From the NCBI RefSeq assembly GCF_001267155.1, contig NZ_CP012357.1, forward strand, positions 1,116,001 to 1,180,000: a stretch of 64,000 bases of DNA, in the 5' to 3' direction. Of this stretch, positions 47,061 to 57,912 are shown piece after piece. Each line of letters starts with the position of its first letter. The stretch's first letter is position 1. The stretch is from Spiroplasma litorale (GTDB lineage: Bacteria > Bacillota_I > Bacilli_A > Mycoplasmatales > Mycoplasmataceae). The translations under genes and the position numbers were made by a program. The notes below the pieces were generated by a model. The model was not told the origin of the DNA and did not search any database. It saw nothing but the letters and a program-made list of their open reading frames with translations.

Positions 47061-47999
47061 TTATTTATCCTCGTTGATTAATTCTTTTAATTTGTTGTTT
47101 AGTACTTTTATTTCATTTCAATTTTTTAAAGTTAAACCAGAAGCAAGTATATGACCGCCACCACCAAATTCATTAGCCACTTTGTTGACATCGTACTTTC
47201 TACTTCTGATTGATACCTTAATTGATTTTGAATCTTTTTTTTGATATGCTATGTATCAAATCTCAATTTCTTTTATATTTACAAAAATTGATAAAGAAGA
47301 TTTTATTTCATGTTCTGACAGTTTTTTATTTTTAAAATATTTTTTCTTTATTTTCAGATAAGCAATTTTTTTATTGCATAGAGTAATTATCTTTTGAAAA
47401 CATTTGCTATTTCATTTCGCTTGTTCAAAATTTTTTAAATAAAGATTTTCATAAATTTTTATTATATCTATATCTTGTTCTGTTAAAACTTTTGCTGCTT
47501 CAAAAGTTTTTGAAGAAGTATTTTTATATAAAAATCTAGCAGAGTCTGTAATCAATCCATAGTATAAGTAATATGCAGCTTCTTTTGGAATTTTGAGACT
47601 GTTTTCTTTTGCTCATAGTGTAATTACTTGAGTGCAAGCAATTGCAGTTGAATCAACTAGTTTATCTTTTGCAAAATTATCTACTTCTATGTGGTGATCT
47701 ACTTTAAAAATATTTTTTACTAAATCTATTCTATCAAAGTCTATTCTATCATAATTTGCAACATCAACAGTTATTAATAATGACTTTGTGATTATTTCTT
47801 CTGATAGGGTTAATTCATCAGGTTCCACAGCTTTGTTTTCAATATCTCATCCTACCACAAATATTTTTTTATTTTTAAAATTATTTAACAGAATATGTTT
47901 TAAACCGTGAGCAGAACCGTGAGCATCTCAATCTGGACTTTTATGTTTTGCTATTATAATATTTTCATATTTATTTATTGTTTCTACTAGAATATCCAT
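47061..47999 (-). CDS. DHH-family phosphoesterase (NrnA-like)
   Basis: This 312-residue protein has the metal-binding pattern of the DHH family: KHKSPDWDAHGSA at residue about 20, DVAN near 95, VDHH near 120 and TDSARF near 165. The DHHA1 domain with GGGGHILASG lies near residue 285. Relatives act on short RNA fragments, pAp or cyclic dinucleotides. Several Trp are TGA. It lies 8 bases after the ABC-like gene and directly before tdk, in one operon. Which substrate it uses cannot be told from sequence. Confidence 0.85.
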
Positions 48000-48007
48000 A
48001 AAACTCC

Positions 48008-49858
48008 TTATGTTATTTTAAAAATTGCATCTTCTGTAACGTATATATTTACTTTATCTTTTAAATTAAAATTATCATTTGAATAAAAATATAGTTTAAT
48101 AGTTTTGTCTGATGATACAAAATACTTTACTTTATCATCTGTGAATATTTTGTTTTCTTTAATATAACCTTTTATATCAAAAAGATTATTTTTATTTTCT
48201 TTTTTCTTATTAGTTAATCTGGTTGGATCTAGCAAGACAAATCCACTGTCATTAATAAAATCACTTTTAATAAGTTTTATTTTATTATTTAATATGTTAA
48301 CTTTATCTTTTTCTTTTGTATAACTAATTTTATTTTTGTTATAAAAAATTTCTGATGCATTATTTTTCCAATTATCTTTTATATAACTTGAGAAAGAAGT
48401 TTTATTTATTTTTGATTTCTCTAGAACATAAAAATCTTTGTCAAGATTTGCAACATTTTGAACTTTATTATCTAAAAAAATAAAGTTAAATTTATTATTT
48501 AATTTATTAATATTTTTAAGAACGTAAAACAATTCTTTTATTTCCTCTAAACTTAATTTTTCTAAAACTTTATAGAATACGATATTATATTTATTTAAAA
48601 AAATACATTTTAGAATTTGAAATCAAATATTTATAACAGTATTTCATTTAATTGAGAATAAATCTAATTTTAAATCTAGCTTCTCGACTAATTCATTAAT
48701 ATACTCTTTAGATTGTGAAGCCATGGATTTAATTTCTGACTTTAATAATTTAGCTTTCTCTTTAAACTCTTCATTTTTTTTAAATACAACTTTTTTATCT
48801 AAAACTAATTTGTGATACCCATGAACAACCTCTACAATTTTACCTCTTAAAGTTGTTGATTCATCTGAAAGTCCGTCAAAAAACATTTTTTCTTGTTTTA
48901 ACACAAACTCTAATCTTTGATCTATACCAACATTTCTTCAAAAGAAATAAGCGTCCGGATTTTTAAGTTTTTTGTTAATTTTATTTACTTTTAGTAACTC
49001 AAAATTTATTTGTTTTTTTAAGTTCTTTAAAACTTGCTCATTTCTTAAAATTTTAAATCGTATATAGTTTATTTTTATATCTATTATTTTAAGTTGCTTT
49101 CTAACAACATAATTAACTTGATTAAAATTTAAATGTTTTGTTAATTTTTTAATTGACTTATCTTTTGATTTTTTAGAGATATACTCGCATTTACAAAGAG
49201 AAGTTAATTCTATGAAGTTATAAACTTTATCTCATAAACTTTGTAAAAAGGTTTCTAATAGTTCATAGTTTTTTGTTTTTTCATAAAGCAAATAATAATC
49301 CTTGGCAATAATTTTTATATGTTCTTCTAATGTGTCATTTTTTTCATCAATATTTTTATTGTTAAATTCTACAATTTGTTTTAAAAAATCTTTTAATCAT
49401 TGTTCTTCAATTTCAACAGAACTATCAATAAATGTCAAAATCATTTTTTCTATTTTTTCTCTTATTATTAAATCTTCTTTAATATTTTTAGATGTTAAGA
49501 ATGAAAGATAATCGTATTTTTTATTAATGTAATTAATCTTTGCATTATTATAATAGTCTTTATTTCATAATAGAGATGTTGATAATCAAAATTTTTCAGG
49601 TCACTTTCTAAAATACTTATTTATCCCTACAACAGAAACATGTTTTTTTGTTCATTCTTTATTAACTTTATCAAATCCGTTTATCTTAAACGAACCAGTT
49701 CTTACAAGATGCTTACCAATTAGTATATTTTTAAAAGCTTTTAACTCGTCATAATTATTTGCAATAACACTTGTAATAAAGTCGTTGGTTTCAAAATCAA
49801 CCTCTATGGGGGTAACTTTTTTATTTATAAATGTCACTTTCTTCATTTCAAAACTCAT
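48008..49858 (-). CDS. ABC-ATPase-like protein without catalytic motifs
   Basis: This 616-residue protein starts MSFEMKKVTFINKKVTPIEV. Its first 80 residues follow the ABC ATPase layout (strand, EVDFETNDFITSVIANN in place of Walker A, then TGSFKINGFDKVN), but the P-loop is absent. A long Lys-rich helical insert fills residues 110-360. A final segment (LEEIKELFYVLKNINKLNNK then FNFIFLDNKVQNV) resembles the Walker B and switch-His end, followed by a beta-rich tail like a TOBE domain (KVNIYVTEDAIFK). Many Trp are TGA. It is the first gene of the tdk-prfA operon. The ABC relation is inferred from fold order only. Confidence 0.6.
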
Positions 49859-49918
49859 AATAACCACCTATTTATTTATAATTATATTATGCCTTTAAAT
49901 ACTTCTAATTAAAAAAAT

Positions 49919-49956
49919 AAAAAAGTATAATAACTTAACGCCAATCATACTTTTTT
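49919..49956 (-). terminator. terminator after rpmE
   Basis: The arms AAAAAAGTAT and ATACTTTTTT flank an 18-base loop, just past the rpmE stop codon. Confidence 0.65.
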
Positions 49957-49965
49957 AATTATATA

Positions 49966-50253
49966 CTATTTTTTATCTTTTGATTTTTTAGCATTTTCAG
50001 CTTTTTGAGCCTCTGAAGCTTTTTTTATTTCTGCTTGTTTAGCATCTTTTTTAGCAAATTTTTCCTTGAATTTCTCAACACGACCCTCTGCATTTGCAAA
50101 GTTTTGTTTTCCTGTGTAGAAAGGGTGACAATTTGAACAAGTATCTACTCTTACTTCTGCTCCTTTTGTTGACCCTGAAAGGAATTCGTGACTACATGAT
50201 GTACAAATAAATTTTGCTTCTTGATAATTAGGATGTATTCCTTGTTTTGGCAT
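49966..50253 (-). CDS. rpmE: 50S ribosomal protein L31
   Basis: This 95-residue ribosomal protein has the zinc-binding Cys pattern of the C+ type (Cys17, Cys20, Cys39, Cys42). It starts MPKQGIHPNYQEAKFICTSC and contains HPFYTGKQNFANAEGRVEKF. A Lys/Ala-rich tail of about 30 residues (after KFKEKFAKKD) is longer than in most bacteria. It has its own terminator. Confidence 0.95.
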   Translation of the reverse strand: MPKQGIHPNYQEAKFICTSCSHEFLSGSTKGAEVRVDTCSNCHPFYTGKQNFANAEGRVEKFKEKFAKKDAKQAEIKKASEAQKAENAKKSKDKK

Positions 50254-50341
50254 TCTTTCACCGTCCTTTAAAATATAGATACAAAATTAATAATATCATA
50301 TATTTTAAATAATGATATAATCAATTGATTTTTTTATAAAA

Positions 50342-51235
50342 TTATTTAGCTTTACCTTGGCAACCAAATCATTTAGTTAATTCTAAGAAAGTATCTTTAA
50401 TAGCTTTTGAACCAGGTGCCATTAATTTTCTTGGATCAAATCCTTTTGTATGGTCATCTAAGTCTTTTTTTTCTTCAATATATTTTCTTGTTGCATCTCT
50501 AAATGATAATTGTAACTCAGTATTAACATTGATTTTTGATATACCTAACTTAATTGCTTTTTCAACTTGGTCTTGAGGTATTCCAGAACCACCATGTAAT
50601 ACCATTGGTAATTTACATGCATTTTGTAATTTTTCAAGTGTTTCAAATGATAAAGATTTTCATCAATCTGGATATTTACCGTGAATGTTACCAATTCCAG
50701 CAGCAAGCATTGAAATTCCATATTTCGACATTTCTTCAGCTTGTAAAGGATCTCCTAATTCACCTTCACCAACAACACCATCTTCTTCTCCACCAATTGA
50801 ACCTATTTCAGCTTCAACTGAAACTTCATGGTCATTTGCAAATTCCATTAGTTCTTTAACTTTTGCTACATTTTCTTCATATGGTAAGTGTGACCCATCA
50901 AACATAACTGAAGAATAACCTGCTTCAATACATTTTTTAGCCATTTCAACTGATTGTCCATGGTCTAAATGAAGTGCAACTGGAACTGTAATGTTTAATT
51001 CTTCTAATAATCCATTAACCATTCCTACAATAGTTTTTAAACCACCCATGTATTTTATTGCACCTTCTGATGTTGCGATAATAATTGGTGTTTTTGATTC
51101 TTGTGCTGCTTCTAACAATGATTTAGTTCATTCTAAATTATTAATATTAAAGTGCCCAATTGCATACTTGTTTGTATGAGCATCTTTCACCATTTTAGTT
51201 GCGTTAACTAGCTTGTTACTATATATTTTTGACAT
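50342..51235 (-). CDS. fba: fructose-1,6-bisphosphate aldolase, class II
   Basis: This 297-residue zinc enzyme of glycolysis splits fructose-1,6-bisphosphate. It has the metal-binding HLDHGQS motif (residues about 84-90), EAEIGSIGGEEDG, and the phosphate-binding LHGGSGIP and NVNTELQ. One or more Trp near residues 35 and 190 (PDWWKSL) are TGA. It lies 54 bases after pyrG, as in Bacillus. Confidence 0.96.
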
Positions 51236-51289
51236 TTATAAATTTCCTCCTACAAAAGATTATACAACTTAAATTTGCTTACTATTAAA

Positions 51290-52888
51290 TTATATTGCTT
51301 TTTCTATAATCGCTTTTAAAAATCCTTTAAATAAAGGACCTGGTTTATTGGGTCTACTTGTAAATTCGGGATGATATTGACAAGCAATAAAGAACTTGTT
51401 ACTTGGAATCTCAATAATTTCAACTAAGTTTTTTTCATCATATATTCCTGAAAAAACTAATCCTCTTTCTTCAAATGATTTTTTATAATTATTATTAAAT
51501 TCATATCTATGTCTATGACGTTCAATAATATTATCTTGATTGTATAATTTTCAAGCTAGAGTATTTTTTACTAATGATGTTTTATAAGAACCTAACCTTA
51601 AAGTTCCCCCTATATCTTTTGTATTTTTACCTTCTAAGATATCAATTATTGGGTTTTTTGTATTAGGGTCAATTTCAGTAGAATTTGCATCTTCTAGATT
51701 TAATACGTTTCTGGCAAACTCAACACAAGCAATTTGCATCCCCAAACAAATACCTAAATATGGAATGTCATTGGTTCTTGCAAATTTGGCTGCTAAAATT
51801 TTACCTTCAATACCTTCTTCTCCAAAACCCCCAGGCACCAAAATTCCTTTAGAGTTACCAAGTAGTTTTTCATAATTTTCATTATTTAGTTTTCTAGCAT
51901 TAATTCATTTAATTTTAACCTTGTGTTTAAGATCATAACCTGCAATTTTTAGTGATTCAATTACTGAAAGATACGCATCACTTAATTCAACATACTTACC
52001 AACAATTGTAACCTCTATTTCAGTTGTTGATGCATTTATATTTTCCACAAAATTATTTCATTCATCAACATTGGTTTCTTTTAAGTCCAAGTTAAGTTGT
52101 TTTGCGACAATTTTATGCATGTTAGATTTTTCTAAAATTAATGGAACCTTGTAAATTGAATCACTATCACTACATTCAATAACGTTTTCTTTAGGAACAT
52201 TACAAAATGAAGAAATTTTATCTTTTAGTTTTTCTTCAAAACTAAATTCACTTCTTGCAACAATTATATCTGGTTGAAGACCTAAGCTTAACATTTCTTT
52301 AACTGAATGTTGAATTGGTTTTGTTTTAAATTCCCCAGATACTCTTAAATATGGAAGTAATGCCACATGAATAAATAAAACATTTTCCTTAGATTTTTCC
52401 ATTCTAATTTGTCTTATTGCTTCTAAAAATGGTTGAGACTCAATATCTCCAACTGTTCCACCAATTTCGCTAATTACAACATCGTATTTATTACTTTTTT
52501 CAACTTCATATATTTTGCTTTTAATTAAATTTGTAATATGTGGTATAACTTGCACTGTTTTACCGTTATAACCACCTTGTCTTTCAGAGTCGAGTGCTTC
52601 TGCATATATTTTTCCAGCTGAATAAGAAGAACTTTTAGTTAAATTTATATCTATGAACCTTTCATAATGACCTAAATCTAAATCTGTTTCTCCACCATCA
52701 TAAGTTACAAAAACTTCCCCGTGTTCTATTGGATTCATAGTTCCAGGGTCAATATTTAAATATGGATCAAATTTTTGCATAAATACTTTTAATCCACTAT
52801 TTTTCAATAAAACTCCCAGTGAGCTTCCTGTAATTCCTTTTCCAAGTCCAGATACAACACCACCAGTTATAAAAATATGCTTACTCAT
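51290..52888 (-). CDS. pyrG: CTP synthase
   Basis: This 532-residue enzyme makes CTP from UTP with Gln as amino donor. The N-terminal synthetase domain starts [20 protein letters not shown], with [13 protein letters not shown] and GGTVGDIES. The C-terminal glutaminase has [10 protein letters not shown] with the catalytic Cys, and the [10 protein letters not shown] end region follows. It lies between rpoE and fba, as in Firmicutes. Confidence 0.97.
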
Positions 52889-52934
52889 AATTAAAATATC
52901 TCCTTGTAAGAAAATCTACTAAATGAAAATAAGT

Positions 52935-53411
52935 TTAATCATCATCTCCATAGTCATCTTCATCAAAATCATCATCAAAATCATCATCTAAGTCTTCATC
53001 ACTAATATCATCCATTGATATTTCATCTGAATCTAAGTCGCTATCAAGTCTTTGTTTTGCTTTTTTAACACTTTCTCCAGTGTCACCATCATAATAATAT
53101 AGATCTGTTGTTGCATAGTTATCAAGATCATCAAATTCTTCAGTTGTTTCAAATTTATCAACATATTCATATTGTTTTTTTACATCCTCAAATTTTAAAT
53201 AATCTCTTAAAGCTCATTTACCATCAGATGTTAGCGCAAATCTATTATCTAATACAAGATCACTATAAAGCTCAGCTATAATTTCATTTTTTCTTTCATT
53301 ATTTGCGTCTATTTCACGAGATATTGCATTTCATATGTCTTCAAATGACATATCATTTTTGACTGAACTTAAAAATTTATATGCTAGTTCAATCGGCGAT
53401 GTTTTATGCAT
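52935..53411 (-). CDS. rpoE: RNA polymerase delta subunit
   Basis: This 158-residue subunit of RNA polymerase has an N-terminal HARE-HTH domain (MHKTSPIELAYKFLSSVKND ... SDGKWALRDY). A very acidic C-terminal tail follows, in which Asp and Glu make up most of the last 35 residues (DDDFDEDDYGDDD). GGAGGG precedes the ATG. Trp codons in the HTH part are TGA. The place before pyrG is conserved in Firmicutes. The delta subunit helps release RNA polymerase from DNA and RNA. Confidence 0.9.
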
Positions 53412-53443
53412 AAATTACCCTCCATATTTTTTATTCTACATTA

Positions 53444-54637
53444 TTACTTAATAAAAATATAAAACTTTGTACTTATTTTACTTGATTCATTTGATAAAAT
53501 ATCAGATACATTGCTAATTTCATATTTATTGTCACCTTTAAATATATAAATAATATTACTTGATTTATTATCAACTTGATATACACAAAATTTATCTTCT
53601 ATTTTTGTATCAAAATAATATGATTTATCAATATTTGGGTTTTCATTAACAAATTTATCTATATAGTTATTATATTCAACTTCTGTAATTTTATAAGATA
53701 TATTAACAAATTTTCTATTAATTAATCTATTTGCTAAATCTGATAATATATAGTCATTTTCTTCTTTTGATATTTTTATAAACTCAATAATCGAATAGTC
53801 ATCTAGTCTAATGTATTCTTCAATTGTTAAATCTTTATCTTCTAAAATTGGTTTTAATAAACTTAAGTAATAATTATTTTTAAAGTTAAATTTACTTTTA
53901 TAAAGTTCTTTTAATCTTTTAAACCAGCTTTTAAAAGTAAAGTCAAATGCTCTTGAAATTTTATGATTATATACTTGGGTAAACATATGGTATCTTCCTA
54001 ATAAAAAATGCTCAATTGCATTAATAGTTTTTTCTGGAAAACAGATTTGACCATCAACCACCATTGCGTGTCTTATTATCCATTGTAAATCTAGTTTAGA
54101 ATAATTAACACCTGCACCAATAGAATCTCTTAATAAATAATCAATTCTATCAGCATCAATTTGACTAGATACTAATGAATTTAGAATTTTATTTTTATGC
54201 ACTCCCAAAACTATTTGAGATACCTCATCTTTATTAATATTAAACTTGTCTAAAATTTGAGATATTTCAACATCATTTTTAATGATTTCAGCAGAATATT
54301 GTTCATGTTTTTTAGTGATTATTCCTTCAAAACTATGTGAGAACGGTCCATGACCAATATCATGTAAAAGTCCAGCAACTTTTAGCAATAAAGGTTGTCC
54401 GTCATTTAAAAAAGATTTAATATTTTCATTTTCTAAGAATTTACAAATTACGTGATAAGTTCCAATAGAATGTGAAAACCTTGTGTGTGAAGCACTTGGA
54501 AACACAAACTGCCCTCCACCAAGTTGTACTACTCTTCTAAGTCTTTGAAATGCCTTTGTTTCAATTAGCTCCATGATTACTTGTTCATTTATGCATATTT
54601 CTCCATGGACATTGTCTCTTATAAATTTTGTTTTCAT
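53444..54637 (-). CDS. HD-domain phosphohydrolase (dGTPase-like, SAMHD1 type)
   Basis: This 397-residue protein carries the HD metal site: FSHSIGTYH near residue 55, LLHDIGHGPFSHSFE near 92, and SSQIDADRIDYLLRDS near 160. This is the pattern of the YwfO/COG1078 group, related to dNTP triphosphohydrolases. The C-terminal half is not assigned. It starts 3 bases after the gltX stop, so the two are co-translated. Substrate is unknown. Confidence 0.9.
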   Translation of the reverse strand: MKTKFIRDNVHGEICINEQVIMELIETKAFQRLRRVVQLGGGQFVFPSASHTRFSHSIGTYHVICKFLENENIKSFLNDGQPLLLKVAGLLHDIGHGPFSHSFEGIITKKHEQYSAEIIKNDVEISQILDKFNINKDEVSQIVLGVHKNKILNSLVSSQIDADRIDYLLRDSIGAGVNYSKLDLQWIIRHAMVVDGQICFPEKTINAIEHFLLGRYHMFTQVYNHKISRAFDFTFKSWFKRLKELYKSKFNFKNNYYLSLLKPILEDKDLTIEEYIRLDDYSIIEFIKISKEENDYILSDLANRLINRKFVNISYKITEVEYNNYIDKFVNENPNIDKSYYFDTKIEDKFCVYQVDNKSSNIIYIFKGDNKYEISNVSDILSNESSKISTKFYIFIK

Positions 54638-54640
54638 ATA

Positions 54641-56080
54641 TTAATTATTTCCTAACAAACTTTCAATATTTTTAATGGTTTTTTCTTTACCAATTAAATT
54701 AATTACTTTTGCAAGTTCTGGTCCATGTTCATAATTAGTTGAAGCAATTCTTATTGGCATAAATAAAGACATTCCTTTAATAGAAAGTTTTTTACCAACT
54801 TCAGTAATGGTTGTTTTAATATTTTCGCTTGTAAAATCTTCAATTGCAACAAGCATATTTTTAAATTCATTTACAACTTCTTTTCAATTATCAATATTTT
54901 TCAAAACATCAAATTGTTTTAACTGATTATCCCCAAAAAATAAATCTAAATGATCATTTATTTGAATACCATAATCAAGTTCTTTTTTATATAAAAGTAA
55001 AATTTCATTTAATCACTCACTATCTTTTGTTAAGTAATCATATTTTTTTACATCAATAAATTTTTTTACAAAATTAACGTACTTTTGGTCATCCATTTTT
55101 TTCATTCATTGACTATTAATTCATTTTAGTTTCCCTATATCAAAAGTACTTGGAGATTTTGAAAATCTTTTATCATCAAATATTTTAACTAAATCTTCTT
55201 TTGAAAAAATTTCTTTTTCTTCTTTTGGGCTTCAACCTAAAAGAGATATAAAGTTAAATAAAGCTTCTGGTAGGTATCCTTTTTTTCTGTATTCAGTTAT
55301 AAAAAATAATTCGTTTCCACTTCTTTTTGATAATTTCTTTTTTGTTTCATCAACTATTAATGTCATATGACCAAAAACTGGTTCTTTTTCATTTAATGCT
55401 TCATATATCATTAACTGCTTAGGAGTATTAGAAATATGTTCTTCCCCTCTTAATACATGCGTGATTTGCATATCAATATCATCAATGACAACAGCAAAAT
55501 TATAAGTAGCTATTTTATTTGATTTTACAATTACAAAATCCCCTATTTCCTTAGAGTTAAATTTTATTTCTCCTCTTATAAGATCATTTACAATGTATTC
55601 TTTGTTATCTGGAACTTTAAATCTGATGTTATATTCTTTTTTACAATCTTTTAGTTTTTCTCTGTTAATTCAGCAGTGTCTGTCATATCTTGGAGCTTGA
55701 ATATTATTATCTAGTTGTTTTTGTCTGCTTTCTTCTAATTCTTCTTTTGTACAATAACATTTATACGCAAGGTCTTTTTCGATTAATAAATCTGCAATAT
55801 TTAAATATTTATCCAATTTTTTTGACTGCATATATTCACCATATTTTTCAATAGGTTTTAAAAAAGATTCATCTGGAAAAATACCTAATCAATCCATGTT
55901 TTCAAATTGAGACTCTATTGCTCCATCAACATTTCTTTCAAAATCAGTATCTTCAATTCTAACAATGAAATCACCTTCATAATGTTTTGCAAACAAATAA
56001 TTCATTAATGCTGTTCTAGTATTTCCAATATGTAGAAAACCTGTTGGTGATGGTGCATATCTTAATCTTACTTTTTTCAT
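54641..56080 (-). CDS. gltX: glutamyl-tRNA synthetase
   Basis: This 479-residue class I synthetase starts [20 protein letters not shown], containing the HIGH-type motif HIGN (17-20), and has the KLSKR loop (KKLSKRSG) near residue 250. The anticodon-binding C-terminal half is present. Many Trp are TGA (for example NMDWLGIFP and LLGWSPKEE). Mollicutes often use it to charge both Glu and Gln tRNAs; that is not visible here. Its ATG overlaps the ispF stop (TAATG). Confidence 0.97.
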
Positions 56081-56550
56081 TATTTTTCTCCTTCATTTTT
56101 AATTAGTATATTTGAATAACACCTAATTAAGTTTTTTTCATTTCCTTCTGTAGTCGTAGCTTTAACAGATAAACTATCTTCATTGAGTTTAAGAATTTTA
56201 GTTAAGTTTTCTTTAATTACTTTTTTATAGTTGTTTAATTTAGGTTCGTCTAACTCTATTAACAAATCTAAATTAACTATACTGTACCCTTTTTTATGTA
56301 GTTGATTTAGAGTATCTTCAATCATACATATTGAATTAAAACCTTTATCTTTATTTTTTTTAGAATAGTAATATCCTAAATCCTCCATACCAAGAGCTCC
56401 ATAGATTGATTCTGCAACTGAGTGAAATACAACATCTCCATCACTATATGCATCTACTGATTTTTTACAATCTATAAATACTCCCCCTAAATTAAATCCA
56501 TTACCTAATTTAAAATTGTGAGTATCTTTAGAAAAACCTATTTTGTACAT
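56080..56550 (-). CDS. ispF: 2-C-methyl-D-erythritol 2,4-cyclodiphosphate synthase
   Basis: This 156-residue enzyme of the MEP isoprenoid pathway has the metal site in GFSKDTHNF (D-T-H), the block [20 protein letters not shown], and the end motif [10 protein letters not shown]. All expected catalytic positions look present. GAGGTTGGA precedes the ATG. It is first in the operon with gltX, as in Bacillus. Most Mollicutes lack the MEP pathway; some Spiroplasma have it. Confidence 0.93.
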   Translation of the reverse strand: MYKIGFSKDTHNFKLGNGFNLGGVFIDCKKSVDAYSDGDVVFHSVAESIYGALGMEDLGYYYSKKNKDKGFNSICMIEDTLNQLHKKGYSIVNLDLLIELDEPKLNNYKKVIKENLTKILKLNEDSLSVKATTTEGNEKNLIRCYSNILIKNEGEK

Positions 56551-56571
56551 TCCAACCTCTTTACTTACTTT

Positions 56572-56577
56572 ATTATA
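56572..56577 (-). promoter_or_regulatory. -10 box of the ispF-gltX operon
   Basis: TATAAT on the minus strand, 21 bases before the ispF ATG. No clear -35 box. Confidence 0.45.
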
Positions 56578-56625
56578 AATAAAAATTAGTTTTATAACAC
56601 TTTTTTATAAGAATGTTAAGCAATT

Positions 56626-56660
56626 TAAAAAGCAAAGTAATAAAACTTTGCTTTTTAAAT
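56626..56660 (-). terminator. terminator of the ABC-exporter operon
   Basis: The arms AAAAAGCAAAGT and ACTTTGCTTTTT with a six-base loop, after the last lipoprotein gene of the operon. Confidence 0.8.
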
Positions 56661-56671
56661 TTTTATATTGT

Positions 56672-57121
56672 TTAGTCTGTGTAAAACTTTATTAAGTTTA
56701 CGTTACTATATTCTGTTAATTTATACAAACTTTGTCAAGAATCATTTAAACCTATAAAAATATCAAATTCACATTCGAATGAAGTTAATGGGTCAATTAA
56801 ATCACCTTTAATTTTATAAGATGCTAAAAATATAGTAGTTGAAGGTTTAGTTTTTTTATCTGTTGTTATTTTATAACCACTATAATTTGCTGGTACCAGT
56901 TCATTTACCATTCATTGATCTAGTTTATTAGGAATGTTCTTTGCTGAAACATTATTGAAATCTTTTGTGTTACTTGCAGATAAAGTTATTTTTTCCATTG
57001 TTTTTGTAAAAAAGACTCTTAAATCTTCTTCTACAGAGAACGGATTACTACAAGAGACTGAAAATAATGATAGTTGGGGCATCAAAGATATACTTGCACA
57101 TATTGAAATTAACTTTTTCAT
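56672..57121 (-). CDS. lipoprotein of the ABC operon
   Basis: This 149-residue protein starts MKKLISICASISLMPQLSLF with lipobox FSVSC, so Cys near residue 24 is lipidated. The mature part (SNPFSVEEDLRVFFTKTM) ends with LIKFYTD. Trp codons near residue 70 and 130 are TGA. Its start overlaps the ATPase stop (TAATG), placing it last in the exporter operon. It is similar in size and layout to the lipoproteins at 59697 and 60073; all three may be small external partners of the permeases. No domain is recognised. Confidence 0.85.
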
Positions 57122-57912
57122 TACTTATTTTTACTTTCTTTTATTATTGATGCAAGGTCTCTTTTTGCAGGCGCCTCTTGATTACCTTCGATTACTGATG
57201 ACAAATTATTTGCCTTTGTTTTTTTTGTTACTCTCAAATATATTTCTTCTAATGAATCTTTTGATTTATCAAAAAAATTACTATAAACAGTTTGTCCCTC
57301 TTCAACAATTACAACCCTATTAATTATTTCTTCTAATTCATCTATTAAGTGACTAGTAATTAAAATTCCAATTCCGGATTTTGCAAGCGATCTGATAATA
57401 TTTAAAAATTCTAATCTATTTTTTACGTCTAGGTTTGCAGTTGGTTCATCAAGAATTATGTATTCGGGTGAACTAATTAAGCAATTCATTAATAATGCTT
57501 TTTTTTGCATCCCTGCACTTAGCGATTTAAAAGTTTTTTTCTTATAATCAACTAAATCTAGTGATTCACATAAACTATCAAATAGTTTCAAAGCATCTTC
57601 TTTTTTAACTCCTGATAGCTCTGCTTCTAATAAGCAATAGTCTTTTAAATTGATATTTTTTGGATAAACACTTTGATCTGGGAAAAAACTTATTTTATTT
57701 ATGTATCCAGTTTCATAAATTGAATCTCCGTTATGTAAAACTTCTCCTTGGTTTTTTTTGTACTCATTGAAAATTGATTTTATTAATGTTGTTTTACCCG
57801 CACCATTATCACCAACTAAACCAATAATTTCTCCTGGGGATATAACCAAATTAAAGTTTTTAATCCCTCTATCATTCTTGAATAATGTTGTAACTTCTTT
57901 TATATTTATCAT
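57121..57912 (-). CDS. ABC transporter ATP-binding protein
   Basis: This 263-residue ATPase has all motifs: Walker A GDNGAGKTT (34-42), signature LSAGMQKK (131-138), Walker B YIILDEPT with Glu156, and switch His188 (ILITSH). A C-terminal extension of about 45 residues follows (ending IIKESKNK). It resembles ATPases of ABC-2-type exporters. It is coded between permease 1 and the final lipoprotein, with TAATG overlaps on both sides. It is the only ATPase visible for the two permeases. Confidence 0.95.
   Translation of the reverse strand: MINIKEVTTLFKNDRGIKNFNLVISPGEIIGLVGDNGAGKTTLIKSIFNEYKKNQGEVLHNGDSIYETGYINKISFFPDQSVYPKNINLKDYCLLEAELSGVKKEDALKLFDSLCESLDLVDYKKKTFKSLSAGMQKKALLMNCLISSPEYIILDEPTANLDVKNRLEFLNIIRSLAKSGIGILITSHLIDELEEIINRVVIVEEGQTVYSNFFDKSKDSLEEIYLRVTKKTKANNLSSVIEGNQEAPAKRDLASIIKESKNK

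Noticed and set aside
50554-50918. Open frames on the plus strand opposite fba.
   Set aside because: They are antisense shadows of the conserved aldolase gene, with no ribosome-binding site.
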